Source: Daphnia carinata (Eukaryota > Arthropoda > Branchiopoda > Diplostraca > Daphniidae). Taken from it: a stretch of 64,000 nucleotides of DNA. The stretch is taken from positions 8,246,001 through 8,310,000 of the forward strand of contig NC_081335.1 of NCBI RefSeq assembly GCF_022539665.2, written 5' to 3'. Position 1 is the first letter of the stretch. Each line of letters opens with the position of its first letter. The notes below the pieces were generated by a model. It worked only from the letters and a program-made list of their open reading frames with translations. It was not told the DNA's origin and ran no database searches. This document shows, piece by piece, positions 39,989 through 52,760 of the stretch. The translations under genes were made by a program, and so were the position numbers.

Positions 39989-41045
39989 GAAACAAAATAA
40001 AACAACACAAATGTGTAACAACACACAACTCACAAGGAGAAAAAAAATAAAAAATAAAAATTGAAGGCGAGTACTATATATGTGTAACATCTACACTGGC
40101 TGCAGTTGTCACGGAAGATGTGCCATCATGATGGATCGATCACTCCTTTTTATTTATGTTTTTTTTTTTTTTTTTTATTTTCCCACCCAGTGTATGTTCC
40201 GTTTTTTTTCTTTTGTTACATTTACATGGAACAAGTCGTGCTGCGTTCGTTTATCAAGTGGCGTGAGGGGGTCCACTACGTTCTGTATAGAAAACACGCT
40301 GGCTGTCTGTGTATATATAGTCTAACATCTACATATACCAGACGTTAATGATAACCAACTCGGTGAACAACTGGCCATTATTTCATATAACTCCTGCCCT
40401 TTCATGGCGAGTGTTCGTGTAGTGACCGGAAGGTCTCATTTCCGCATACAACAGTTAACGTGTTTCTCTTTTTTTTTTTTTTTTTTTTTAAGGATGTTTT
40501 CTTATGCACATCGAAAGATAGAGATGGCGTATACATCAATGCAAAAAGACAAGCTCTCTCAAACTGGAGGTTGCACAAACTCGTTTGTCATCCAACTGAC
40601 AATCGCATCTGGCCATTACATCATGGGCCGTCACCACCTCCGGTCCCAGCTATGTTTCTTTTGCTACGCCAACAACACGGAGCCGCCGTTTTTTTTTTTT
40701 TCAATACGCTGACTCATCTAATCAGAAACGCGTGCAACTCTGTACGATATGCTTGTATATTGTTTCGTGAGTGGAGGGGTGGGAAGGGATGATGAGAAAC
40801 ATTTTCGAGTACGCATCCACATCGTCATTGCCAAAAATTCAAAAGCATATCAGAAGATTGTAACAAGTCGAAACGTTTGTCCCACAGTTTTTCTTTAGGT
40901 GGGGTGGGGGAGGGGGAGGTGGGACAACATCAGGCGACGACAGCATTGAAGAACAGCATAATAAAAGCCTAATTATTTCCATTCCCAATTGGATATGCCC
41001 ATATTTGATGAGCTGGTAAGACTTTATGGCACACATTTGGGAGTG

Positions 41046-41049
<4 letters not shown>

Positions 41050-41097
<48 letters not shown>

Positions 41098-41108
41098 GGG
41101 GGGGGGGG
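41050..41108 (+). repeat. Homopurine block A40-G19
   Basis: Forty A followed directly by nineteen G, and then more purines. It is the longest homopolymer pair in the window and prone to slippage or assembly error. Confidence 0.9.
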
Positions 41109-44100
41109 AGGGAGACGAGAGGCGACAATGCGGCGACGAGATGGACTTGCGAGATTAAAAAACCCGAAACATTTTTTGTTTGTTTTTGGGGAGGACACGC
41201 GCGTTGATGGAACGGAATCGTTTGTCTTGATTAGATCGGATTTAATCAGCCAGCAGCACAGGGCTGAAAAAGAAAAAAAAAAAAGAAAGAAAGAAAAGGG
41301 ACCGTTGGGGAAGATATCATGTTGATGTGCAGCACGTATAAAGTGTGTGTACGTGTGTGTGTGTGTGTGTACACAGACAGTGTGAGTTTGGTTTCTTTAA
41401 CAGTCTACTTTATCCCTCTTGCCATATATATCCTCCGAGTTTGGCTTCTTAGTGATGATGATGACGATGAGAGATTGGGAGCTCGTTAAGTCCCTCGGCC
41501 ACCCCCCTGCCATCACTTCAACGTCGCCGTAAAATGAAAAGCTTATTTATATATATATATATATATATTTACTGACGAAAAGTTTTTTTCCCCTTTTAGA
41601 CGTGGAGCGAAGGAGAGAAACTTGGCCCCCCCCCCCTTCTTCTCTGACCATAAAGCCCTAGCTGCTGTGGATCTGTAGACGTACAAAAGAGAGTCACATC
41701 CCATACAGTCCAAAACGAGGCTCAAACACACTCACTAGCCAAAAATGTGTGTATAGATAATGCAACTCTGCACACACACTGGGGACTTCTTCCAGCCGAC
41801 TTAGTCCCTTACACGTTTTCATCTTATATACATACACACACAAAAGAGAAAGAGAGAGAGGGAGAGAGAGAGCTTTAACACGAAGAGTTGAGGGGGGGAG
41901 GAAAAGGTTCTACAGTAGGGTGGAGATGGACGAATTGGATATATACATGTAGAGTACTACAATATATATATATATATATAAGAAACAATAGAGAAACAAA
42001 ACAAAAGAGGATATTTTGCCAATTTGTGTGTGTGTGTGTGTGTGTGACTATCCCTCCTCCATTATTCTTGGATTGTCCCTTTTGCTTGTGTGTGTGTGTG
42101 CGTTTGTATCAACAAGAGGAATGTTTTTGTCCAGTCCTATTCGGTGATTAATGAGTATCTCTATTGTGCACGATCTCGTGTTAATCAAACTATAAACAAG
42201 CGAAAATCAAAAGGGATGCTTGTTTGAGTGTCATTTCTTTCTCTCTCGCTCTTTGTCTGTTGGAGACGTGCGTTTGGTTGATGAGGTGATCCATTACGCT
42301 TCGATGACGATAGCAGAGACTCGCGTGGCCTCTTGTATGATTAGATATACTAAAAAAAAAAAAGGGAAAAAAAAATACGTAATAACCAAAGGTTGCGCTT
42401 CATTTGTAACCCCCCCTCCCCCCCCCCCCCCACTTCACTGTAGAAGAGGTTTGGCATATTATTTTGGGTTGCTTTTCGTTCGTTTTATTCGCTCCATTAG
42501 TTCCACAAGGACTGTAACGGACGGGGGGTGCTTCGTCTATTGCCCATAAAAAAATACAAAAAAAAAAAACCCTTTATATTTCCATAATAAAGACGAATGT
42601 ATCGATCTCGGTTGCATCATTTGTCCCCTATTACACACGTCAAATCTAATTATTTTACTTTTTTTTTTTGTAAATTATCTTACCTGTATTGATACCTGAA
42701 GGGTTCTCGAGAGCCTCTTTGAACTGTCAAACATAGAATGGAAATGATTCTTCTCTTTTTTTTTTGTGTGTGTTTGCAATTATATACTGTTGCTTCTCGA
42801 ACTTCCATTCCATCTGCAAAACAAAAAATGGATAGAAAAGACACGCGTACAAAACAGCGAAGCGCATACATAAACAGCACTTCACATTATATGGCCTGTG
42901 CTTCGTTTTTTTTTTTTTTTTTTCTTTTCTTTTCTTTTGGAAGAGGATAATATAGACGGGCCGTATATGCGGCAAATGGTCGGCATGTTGCCACTGGGGC
43001 TGTTTTGCTCGTTGGGTTCCTGCTGTTGTCGACACTCTCAACACACACACACACATATATATAAAGGGAGAGCCCCTTGTTATAATATCCAAGCGAGGCA
43101 AGAGGCAAGACTAGAGAAATGAAACATTTCCTTGGCATTTTCGGCTTGCTGCTTGCTGTTGAGTTCTCTCAAATAATAATAAATCTCTCTCTTTTTTTTT
43201 TTTTATTTATTTTTTTTTTTTTTTTTCTGGAGGAGAACAGCACGCGACCAGAGTCTCATCATCTACTTCAAAAAAATGGGGTGGAGTTGGCTCGTGAAAA
43301 ATATGGACGAACGCAATGGCCATTCTTATTTTTTATTTATTTATTTTTTTTTTTTTTTCTAAAATGAGGAGAAAAACAGTCGCTCATTAGGTTTCAAATT
43401 GTTGTTGTTTTTCCTTCTTTATTTTCAACGAGTTATGTCTACACTTATGTGCTATACAGACGATGTTCTTCTCTGCTTAAATAGCCATCCAGACTTGTGT
43501 TAAATCTCTTTTTTTGTTTTTTTTTGCTGGGGTTGGCCCTACGGGCTACGTATCACGAACAACTGGTTGCTGAAACTGAAAAAAAAAAAAAAAAAAAAAA
43601 GGTCAAGATGTTTGCTCGTCTATACTCTAATCGTATTTTGGCCGGTTGAATCATTTTGGCGGTTATATCTGTCCTGGCAGTTCGACTTGATTTATTCACA
43701 TTTTTTTTTTTTTTTCGAAAGGAGGAGATTTGCCTGGAACACTGTCTTAATCTTCCCTGCTATTCATAATAAGCCATTTGGGCTTTTGTATGTATATACC
43801 TCTGTACGAAATGGGCAGAGAGTTTCCAGTTGAAGCCACGCCTTTTTTTTCAAAACAGACAAGGGAAACTAGAAGAGGATGATGCATATAATAGTCCAGT
43901 TATAACATGACCACCATCATTCTGCCTCTTTAACATTTATCGCTTTTATGTATTTCTTTTTCTTAAATCGATGTACGAAAACAGCCAATGCTTTGTTTGG
44001 TTGATGAAATTGTATTTTTACAACAACATTTGCCGGGCAAGAAATCTCCAGGTCGACGATGAATTTAAACCAAAAAAAAAAAAAAAAACGAGATATTTTT

Positions 44101-44791
44101 AGAGGCTAAAAGGAGATATGGAAACAATTCGGACTCATTGCGCAGCACAAAGCAAAAAAAAAAAAAAAAAAAAAAAATCATTTAAAATTTCAAATCAATT
44201 CAATCATTCTTTTGCCCAAGAAAAATAATACACTGGCACATGCAAAAAAAACAAACAAAGTCAATAAGGAGGTAAAAAAAACAGAAAAAAAATAACCCCA
44301 ATCAGCTCGATAATTTTGTGTTTTGCGTCATCTTACAGAATTCAAGGTGACGAAAATATGTTGGCCATCTTTAATTATTATTTTTTTTTAAATCCCCCCC
44401 CCCCAAACAAAAAATAAAATGAATCATAAACTATTGCCAGTTACTGTGTACAACATGGCTGCTGTGTTTTATGCGTCTGCATATAATTTACAGATGTATG
44501 GCCAGTTGACCACCTTCGCTCTATGTACATTTCGTATATAGTTTTGGCTGTTCAATTTGTTTTTGTTTTTTTTTTCTTTTCCGGGAGGTTTTTTTTTTTT
44601 TTTTAGATAACGAAAGAAAGGAAAGGTGGGGAAAAACAGACGTGTGCATGTGGCCATGATAAAATGGAAATGCCCCTCTTCTCAAAAAAAAAAAAAATTA
44701 CGAAATTTGACGCTCACGCACATGCAACAAACAGCGTTTTTCATGCTACACAAACACACGATAGCAAAATGCCTAGCTCTTTTCTTCTTTC

Positions 44792-44826
<35 letters not shown>

Positions 44827-45069
44827 GAGAAGAAAGAGAGAGAGAGAGAAAATAAAATAGAAAAGTTCGACAGATAGTTTTCCTTATTTTTTTTTTTTTT
44901 TTTGGTTCGTTTTTGCGCGAGAGGTGGTTCACAATGCATATGGTTCGAAAGGGATGATTATACGACGGGAGAAAGTTTTTTTTCTTAGGAACATGTGAAG
45001 CTGAGATGGATGGTCAAAATCCATGTGACCTATCCAATTGTCATTCAAAAGTTCCAGTCACTCTAAGGT

Positions 45070-46009
45070 AAACATGTTAAAATAGACTTTATTTCGGCCA
45101 CTCGAATCGCTTTTTCTTTTTTTATCAGCTAAAATCGTTTCGTCTGATGTAGACGTTCAACTCAAAACATTCGTTTTTATTAAGCCCATTTGCATGATTT
45201 ATTTAATTTTTTTTTTTTTAATGAACAATAATCGAATTTTGTAAAATCTTTTCTTCTTTCCAAAAAAAAAAAAAAAAATGTTTTTCGTGAAAAGGGAAAA
45301 TTGTAAAAAGAAAATAAAGAATGGGGGCGGGGGAAGGGGGGGGGGCAGGAGGAAAGAAATTTGTGCGCGGTTTGGGGGCCGTTCTTTTGACGGGGAAAAA
45401 GGAGCGTCTGAACATTGCCGAATCATTTCGACGTCGTCGTGTGTTATTGAACTTTCAATGAGATCTCCGACCTCGACGACCGCTCAGGTAAAAAAAAAAA
45501 AAAGGAGGAGGGGGAAAAACAAAGTTAGCCTCGAAATGAAATTTGTAGAAATGCGAATGACCCGCAGAACATCATCGAATGAAAAAGAAGAAAACGTGAA
45601 AACTAAACATGGCGGATCGAATATTGGGGCCTATTATTGTACAGAAACGATGGCGAGTGATAGACACACACGCAGCGGAACAATCAACAGGGAAAAAAAA
45701 AAAAAGAAACACGTACGGGGAGGCACACACACACACACACACACAAAAACAAAACAGCACGTAATATGAATAGCAATAAGAGCCAAAAAAAAAAAATTAT
45801 TTCTTTTTGTTTTTCATTTTTAATTAAAAAATCAAAACAAAAACAAAAATCAGCGGCTGGCAAGTTTAACATTTTTGGAATACGGGCAGCAAAAAAAAAA
45901 AATTCCAGAAAACAAAGAAGGAACTCATCGAGATAGGTTGGTTAAAAAGAAACATTTTGCGAGTGTCTCTTTTATGGAGAATAAGAGAAAAAAAAAAAAC
46001 AATTGGGCG
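45070..46009 (-). other. Probable 3' UTR of the Iroquois gene
   Basis: The region runs from the TGA stop to a cluster of three minus-strand AATAAA hexamers, which read TTTATT on the plus strand. It is interrupted by homopolymers and (CA)n at about 45725-45744. A stretch at 45360-45482 is less repetitive and could be an alternative exon. The extent is inferred only from the poly-A signals. Confidence 0.4.
45198..45203 (-). terminator. Candidate polyadenylation signal AATAAA
   Basis: This is the first AATAAA on the minus strand after the stop codon. Two more follow, at 45176-45181 and 45088-45093. The cluster about 0.8-0.9 kb past the stop is a plausible cleavage region, but in AT-rich DNA the hexamer also arises by chance. 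Confidence 0.35.
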
Positions 46010-46548
46010 TCAATTACCGGCAACGCTGCTCTTGATATCGGTGCGATTATTAGCCGAGGAGGACGAAGAGCCCGACGCTAGGGCGGCCAATTTTTCCAGG
46101 TTCTCCAGGACGCCAGGTGAGGTAGCAGAAGCGGCACCTGTTAATTTAGCGGTGCTATTAGCAGCGTTGCCAGGTAGAGCCAATGCGTGCTGGTGGTGAA
46201 GGTGTTGTTGCTGCTGTTGCTGCTGCTGCTGCTGGAAATGCGCAGCCATGCTCGACATGAGCTGATTGTAGGCCAACGCCATCGAGGCCGCTTCGCCGGC
46301 CGATCCGGCTGCCGTGGGCCCACCGGCCGCCATGTTGTTGCCGCTCCTCAAGTGATTGTAAGGCGACGCGTTATTCGATGGCGTCGAAGTCAACGCAGCA
46401 CTGGCCATCCCCGCCGCATTGGCCGGCGGTGCTCCGCCGGCCGCGTACCGGTAGACACCCGTCGTAGGCCTACCGTAAGGCGAGCCGGCCACGGCGTCCA
46501 GGTAAGGTGAAGACGGTGGTAATCGCGGCGAGAACAGTTTGCCACCAC
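46010..46548 (-). CDS. Iroquois coding exon 7 (C-terminal, stop TGA)
   Basis: The acceptor is GGGGCATAG|GTGGTG. The exon encodes [20 protein letters not shown], then an Ala/Gly/Pro/Asn-rich region and a Gln run at about residues 732-742 followed by [12 protein letters not shown]. It ends [11 protein letters not shown], five Ser, [13 protein letters not shown] and TGA at 46012-46010. The frame also stays open through the preceding 108-bp intron. A GTAATT donor-like site overlaps the last codons (see findings). Confidence 0.88.
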
Positions 46549-46608
46549 CTATGCCCCAAACAAACAAACAAACAAACAAATAAAATGAGTTTTTATTTGA
46601 AACAAAAC

Positions 46609-46639
<31 letters not shown>

Positions 46640-49600
46640 AGGGTAAAAATGCAAACCTGGGCCGGTGGTGCTGTTGTTGTTGTTGTTGTTGTTGGGAGGC
46701 AAGAAACTGCTGTGAGGCGACCTGAGACCAAACGCTTGCGACAGCGGGCCGAAAGGCAGCGGGAAAACGGCGGCGGCGGCGACGGCGGCGGCTGCGGCCG
46801 CTTGCTGCTGCTGCTGCTGTTGCATCAGCGCCGCCGCCGCCGTGTGATGAGGCGAACCGGCGGCAGCGGCGGCAGCGGCGGCGGCGGCAGCGGCCGTGGC
46901 CGACGCTACTACTTGATGACTAGGCTGACTGCCGGCCATATCGGCCAGCGACCAGATCTTGGGCTTGCTGTTTGTCGACGTCGTCGTCGACGAGGAGGAA
47001 CTGTGCGCGACGCCCGTCGACGTCAGATGATGCGCCAAATGATGCGGGTGGTGGTGGTGATGGTGAAGGTGATGGTGTTCGGCCGGCGGCGATAAACAGG
47101 CGGAATCGCCACCGGAACTCAGAAGATCCAGCTCCTCTTCGTCGCTGTCCAGCATGACGTCGATGTTGTCTTCGCTGTCGCGATGGTGTCGGTGATTGTG
47201 CAACCGATGCAATTGGTTGTGGTGGTGGTGGTGGTGGTGGTCGTCCATCATGTGACCCGATCCGGCCGATGTCACGCCGTTCCACGACCGATGGTGAGCC
47301 GCGCTGCCCTCCACCGAGTTCAACACTCCGTCCCGTCCGTCTGTTTTGATTTAACCCCCCAAAATTTGCATATACGAGAATTTTAGTATTAGTTTTGATT
47401 CAAGATCAAGCGATAATCGATGTTCTTTTGTTTCGTTTTTTTTATTTGCATCCCCCATTCCTAATTAGGAAGCTTTCTTCTTCTACCTTATAGGCCTTTT
47501 TTTTTATCTGTTCAATTCTATTAGACAGAAGGCTAATATCAACGCAATCAATGATGATCGTGCGTGACAGGGCGGAATGGAGTGTCTGCTAGTAGTAGGG
47601 GGGGGGGGGGGGAGTTTGGAGATGAGATCAAACGTGATTTGAGTTGAGTCTCTTTTGGAAAAGCGCGTCGTCATCACATTTTGACCCATGTTTAAGTAAA
47701 AAAAAAAAAAAATCAAATAAAAAAGCTTTGGGACGTTAGAAGAAAAGAGTCGAGGGGGTTTCGATAATCATCGGATGTCTATCCCCCCCCCCCCCCCCTG
47801 TCTCTCTCTCTAAAACAACAACAAAAAAAACAAGCGATTACACGCGGAATTCGCTACGGGAGAAGAAATCATCAATGAGCACAGCAGGTTCTTTATGTTA
47901 TTTTCTTATTTAATATAGCCTATCATAATAGGAAATAATAACAAATGAAATATTAATGATTCTGACCCCCGGGTGTGTGTGTGTGTGTTTCGACAATGTT
48001 CGTTTCTTAAAACAATACTTTTTTAAAGAATGAAAAAAAAAAAAAAAAAAAACTACAGGAGGGTTTAAAAGCTGGAAAACGATTAAATAAAAAAAAAAAA
48101 TGAGGATGATGTTGCGTCATTGATCTTGTCGATGAATGTCGGCCATTGGGGTCGGCAAAAAAAAAAAAAAACTACACATTCCAAATAGGATGTTGATTTT
48201 CGAACTGAGAAAACCCAATGAAAAATGGAAAAAAAAAAAGCAGTCGGTGACATGTTGGAGCTTTATCGATGATACTTCGGTCGTGGTAAAAAAAAAAAAA
48301 AATGAAAAACAATTTCCTATTCTTTCAAATGAGCAACGGCTATTGGATAGGTAGGAGTGTACCATGTACGACACGGGGGGGGGGGGGAGACCTTGTGACT
48401 TTAGCACAGTTGTTGTATACAATCGGAACGTTGTACGCGCAGAGAGGCAAATTCGTCAACAACAACTCGAAGCATTCGAGAAAAAGAAGAACCTGATAAC
48501 ACAAAGCCCCGAAAAAGCGGATCAAAGGCGAAACTTATCGCATTCGTGTCACTCAATTGTCTGAACGATGATGAGCGTTGATAGTTTCGCTGTCCATCAA
48601 CTTGTGTTCTCTCAATAAACAAATTCAAAAAAAAAAAAAAAAAAAAAAATAGAAATAAAAAGTCTTTTGTTCTTCACGAAATCGCCGCCAGTTCTCGTCC
48701 CTATCGCATTCCTTCCTCTCCTCTCCTTTAAATCCCCCCCCCCCCAATCAAAAAAAAGGACAGAGAAACTCACCTGAAGAGGATCGTTTGTGATCTTTAG
48801 ACGGCTCGGCATCGCTGTCGTCGTCGTCGTCATCGTCTCCGTCGTCGTTGCGATTTTTCGGCTCCCACGTCATCTTGTTCTCCTTCTTGAGTCGTCGTCG
48901 GGCGTTGGCGAACCAGGTGGAGACTTGGGTCAGCGTCATTTTCGTGATGATGGCCAACATGATCTTCTCGCCTTTGGTCGGGTACGGGTTCTTCTTGTGC
49001 TCCGACAGCCAGGCCTTGAGCGTCGCCGTCGTTTCGCGAGTCGCATTCTTCCTGCGCGAGCCGTTCAAATCCATGCCGTATCTGAAAAATGAATTTAAAA
49101 TTCAAAAAAATAAAATAAAATAAAGTAAAAATAAAAAAAAAATAAAAAAAAAAATAGAACGGTTGTTGTCGGTGTCGTTCTTGTTTGTAGCCAAAACGGA
49201 CACAAAATATGTTGAGTGCTTTTCGCATGAAAGAGCGCAGCGCAAGGGACGAACGCTTATCAGCCATTCTGTCTTTCGTATATTTACGTTTTGTTTAGTT
49301 TGGGTTCTTTGATTTGAAGAGACAGGTCCCCTGTGCGAGAGATAGGGGGAAAAAAAAAGAGAGAGAAATGGAAAAATATTGTTGTTCCTCTGCGACGACA
49401 ACGTGTCCTTTTCCTCGTTCTACCTAAACACACACACACACCGTTCGCTCTGTGTGTAATGTAATACTGTACGGGAAAAATTCCTTTTTTTTTTTTTTTT
49501 TTTTTCTCAAGATATCGCCCTTGAACAGACCCGCGCTGTCGGGTTTTTTTTTTTTTTTTTTTGCTAGCTGAAAAAGACGACACGTTTTACTTTTTTTTTT

Positions 49601-50795
49601 TTTTTTTTTGAACCGATGATATTCTTTATATATTTTTGTGGGTAGTCTTTCATGAAACATTTCAAAGGGGGAGGCCGAAAAGGTTCCTGTTTGAACGCCA
49701 TTATATCCGTGGGTGTTTCTCAATAGTTCTCTTGTCTACACATACACACACGTAGCCTTTAAGGATATGCTTTATTCAATATTTGAACTGAATAATATTG
49801 AGATTCTTCTTGTTCTTCTTCTGTTCCCAATGGCCAACTCGTTTGCCGAAAAGGACACCCTCCCAACGTTTCTCCAACTTGGGGATGGCGTGTCCCTCTG
49901 TTTTATTATTATTATTTTGTTTTGTTTTTCAAGTTCAAAAGTTTGAACAAGCATTTCGGGGTTTAGGAATAAAGAGAGAAGGGGGAGAGAGAGATATTGT
50001 GCGTTAAAAAGGACGAGTGATGATGATGATGACGGCCGTCAGACAAGAGAACGGAGGCGTGCTGGACACCGTCGTGCAGACAAGTTGTCCAGCACGCAAT
50101 GCCGTGCTCCTGTTTTTTTATTTATTTATTTTTTTTTTTTTTCGAGATGGTTGGCTGCGATCCGACAACCCGCTAAAGGAGCTCACCCCTCTCTTCCTTC
50201 TTTTCTGTTGCATTTTCTCTTGAAAAAAAAAAAGAAGAAAAGAGAACGTTCGATGCAAAGTTGCGTGTTTTCTAATGTTCAACACGGTCACCCCACACCG
50301 CCGGCCCCGCCATCTGAACGATTTTCACGAGAAGAACACGGGGCTTTTTTATTTTTATCGTGCGCGCATTTGCCTGGCCCATCGTGTTGAGGGACAGACG
50401 TACAATCAACGAATCAAAGACGAGGGAAACCCAAAGTCGAAATTGGCGCAACGACACGCGTGCGCTCTGCGCTACCCGGTTCGTGAAAAACTCGTGAAAA
50501 AAAATAGATCAAATTTCGAGATGAACGCTTAATTGAACGATGTGTGCTGTACATTCGCCATGTAGAACAACAATGTCAGTTACAAACCAAGAAAAAAAAA
50601 AGGAAAACATTCTAAAAAAAAAAAAAAAAAACCCTGTTGATTTTGATCGGCTTTTGTTTTTCTCAGACATTGTGCCTTTGCGTGACGATGGAAAAAAAAA
50701 AAAAGGAAGGCAGGCCGATCGAGTGAGTTGGAAGGGGGCCCATTAGGGCTTTTGTTTTCTAGCGTGTTTTTTCTTCCTTTTTTCCATGTTATTAT

Positions 50796-50826
<31 letters not shown>

Positions 50827-52724
50827 CTCTTTCAGGTTTCGTGTCGTCGTGATGGGAGAAGGGGAAAAACAAAAAAAATAAAATAAAGGAAGGCCGTCAT
50901 CAACCGCAGCAACCGATGCGCACAAGAGTACTCGTTAAATCGCCATCGTCGTCTGTCTGAGGAAAACAACTGTAGAAAAAAAAAAGAGGTGGGAGGGTGA
51001 AGAAGTAAAAAGACAACCGGGTCTCCAACCGATATGGAGCCACACAACCAAAAAAAAAAAACAGCAGTGCGGGGCAGAAGGAGGAACAACAACAACAACA
51101 ACACGGTAAAGATTATGGAAGGAAGAAGAAAACAAAAGACGAACCTAACAATCAGACAAACAGAGAAAAAAGAAAAAAAAAAAAAAGTGGCTTTCATTTC
51201 AAAACTCCCCCTCCCCCCCCCCCCCCATCCTACCACAATGTGTAATGCTATACATAAATATATGTGTATCGTTCGGAACAATCATCAAGTCCCACCGTGT
51301 TTTTGATTGGTAGTCTCTTTGCTATCACTTCCCCTTTAGGCTAAGTCTAGCCGCCATATTGACTCCGATATTTTGTAACGTACGGACCCATTTTTTTTTT
51401 TTCGTATTTATTTTTGAAAAACTCTTATCTAATTTCTTGTAGTTCAATTGTTTTTTGTTTTTTTGTTTTGTTTTTTAAATAAAAAGAAAAAATATCAAAT
51501 TAAAGCGAAACTTACCCGCCAAAGGGATAGGCAGACATTGCCGGATCGTAAGGATAATACATTGATGGATAGGGCCATCCAGCGGCAGCTGCTGCCGCGG
51601 CTGCAGCTCCGTTGAAGGCCAATGCCGAATCTTTCAGGTCGTGACCCGCGTTCTATTTAATCAAAAAAGAAAAATCGATATTAAATAAAGGATGTCATCG
51701 AATCAATTTGATGTGTGTTTTTATCGTGTCCGTTAAGAGAAAGAGAAAAAAAAAAAAGATGGCGGTGTGGGATATGGGCGGGGACACCTTCAATAAGGTC
51801 ACACACGCAGATACGGAAGGCCGATCCAGTTTGAGCTGGCTGTCTATTTCATCGTATCTCTCTCTCTCTCTCTCTCTCTTTATTTTCGCGTTAAGGGATT
51901 TCGTATTTTTCGCTTGTGTTCTGTCACTGTCGAACGTGACGATACGACCGGGAAAAAAAAAAACAAAATTAATGAATACACACACATACACACACACACG
52001 CACGCAATTAACAATCTGAAGAAATCAAGGTGGCACAATCGACGCCAGCCAGTCGCTTTTATATTTCCCTTTTTTTTTTTTTTTCTACGAAAAAATAAAT
52101 TCATTTTCTTTTTTTGAAAAGGTTTTTTTTTTTTTTTTTTTTCTTGTTATAGTCAGTCTGCGTGCTGAGCGTTTTGAACGAACTTTCCGATACGGCCTAA
52201 TTCAAGTGCCGAACGCAATATATAAAAGACACAAACAGTTTCCAACACGTCCATCGGTTGGTAATTGATTCTGCAGCCCTTTCAGGGGCGCGGATGGCCC
52301 ACATCATGCAGCTGTATATGTAAAAAAAAAAAAAAAAGGCCGGCTTACAATCACGCAGAAAACACAAACGGGACAGGGTTCGCCGAGAGCAAAAGGACAA
52401 CAATTTTCTCGGTGCTTATCGCACGTTTTGACTAATACACGAACGACGGAGGACATGCATTTCAATGTTTGCTTTTACTTCCCTTTTTCCCTTGCCTCTC
52501 TCTATTTCGACAACAGGGAAAAAGACGGGGGGGGGCGTGCATAGAGACATTCAAAGTCAATAATCTAAGCAAAGTTTGAATTTCGTTTTGACAAGGCGGC
52601 CGTAATATAAGACGTGCAAACGAAAAAAAAAGAATGGTGCGGAGAAGCGTCTTAAAAAAAAAAAACAAAAAAAGCAAGGGTCTCAAATAAAAAGTGAAAT
52701 GTGTACAACGGTACACACGTAGAC

Positions 52725-52760
<36 letters not shown>

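Larger units (their letters stand above)
35001..45069. other. Gene-free 3' flank, proximal block
   Basis: Candidate regulatory stretches lie at 35090-35220, 37740-37930 and 38575-38640, among (TA)n at 37632-37657, (GT)n at 37698-37721 and 38323-38350, and a 40-A/19-G purine block at 41050-41108. 43880-44050 is also less repetitive. No second gene adjoins the Iroquois 3' end. Confidence 0.6.
49082..51515 (-). other. Iroquois intron 4 (2434 bp)
   Basis: The ends are the strong donor GTAAGT and TTTTTCAG. Content: a GCCGCCATATTG YY1/Pho-like site at 51350-51361, a 12-bp inverted repeat at 50057-50097, a (GT)n tract near 50795-50822, and poly-A/T and poly-C runs. No coding sequence is recognised. 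Confidence 0.85.

Noticed and set aside
45278-45769. 163-codon plus-strand frame with CTCAG|GTAAAA donor-like site at 45486
   Set aside because: Lys/Gly-rich homopolymer translation. The donor-like sequence is the complement of a T-tract plus acceptor-like site on the gene strand.
46507-47095. Plus-strand frames opposite exons 6 and 7
   Set aside because: Val/Arg/Gly/Leu repeats are the antisense of the His/Ala/Gln codon runs.
48830-49267. Overlapping minus-strand frame across the homeodomain exon
   Set aside because: A shifted-frame shadow of exon 5; the homeodomain frame is unambiguous.
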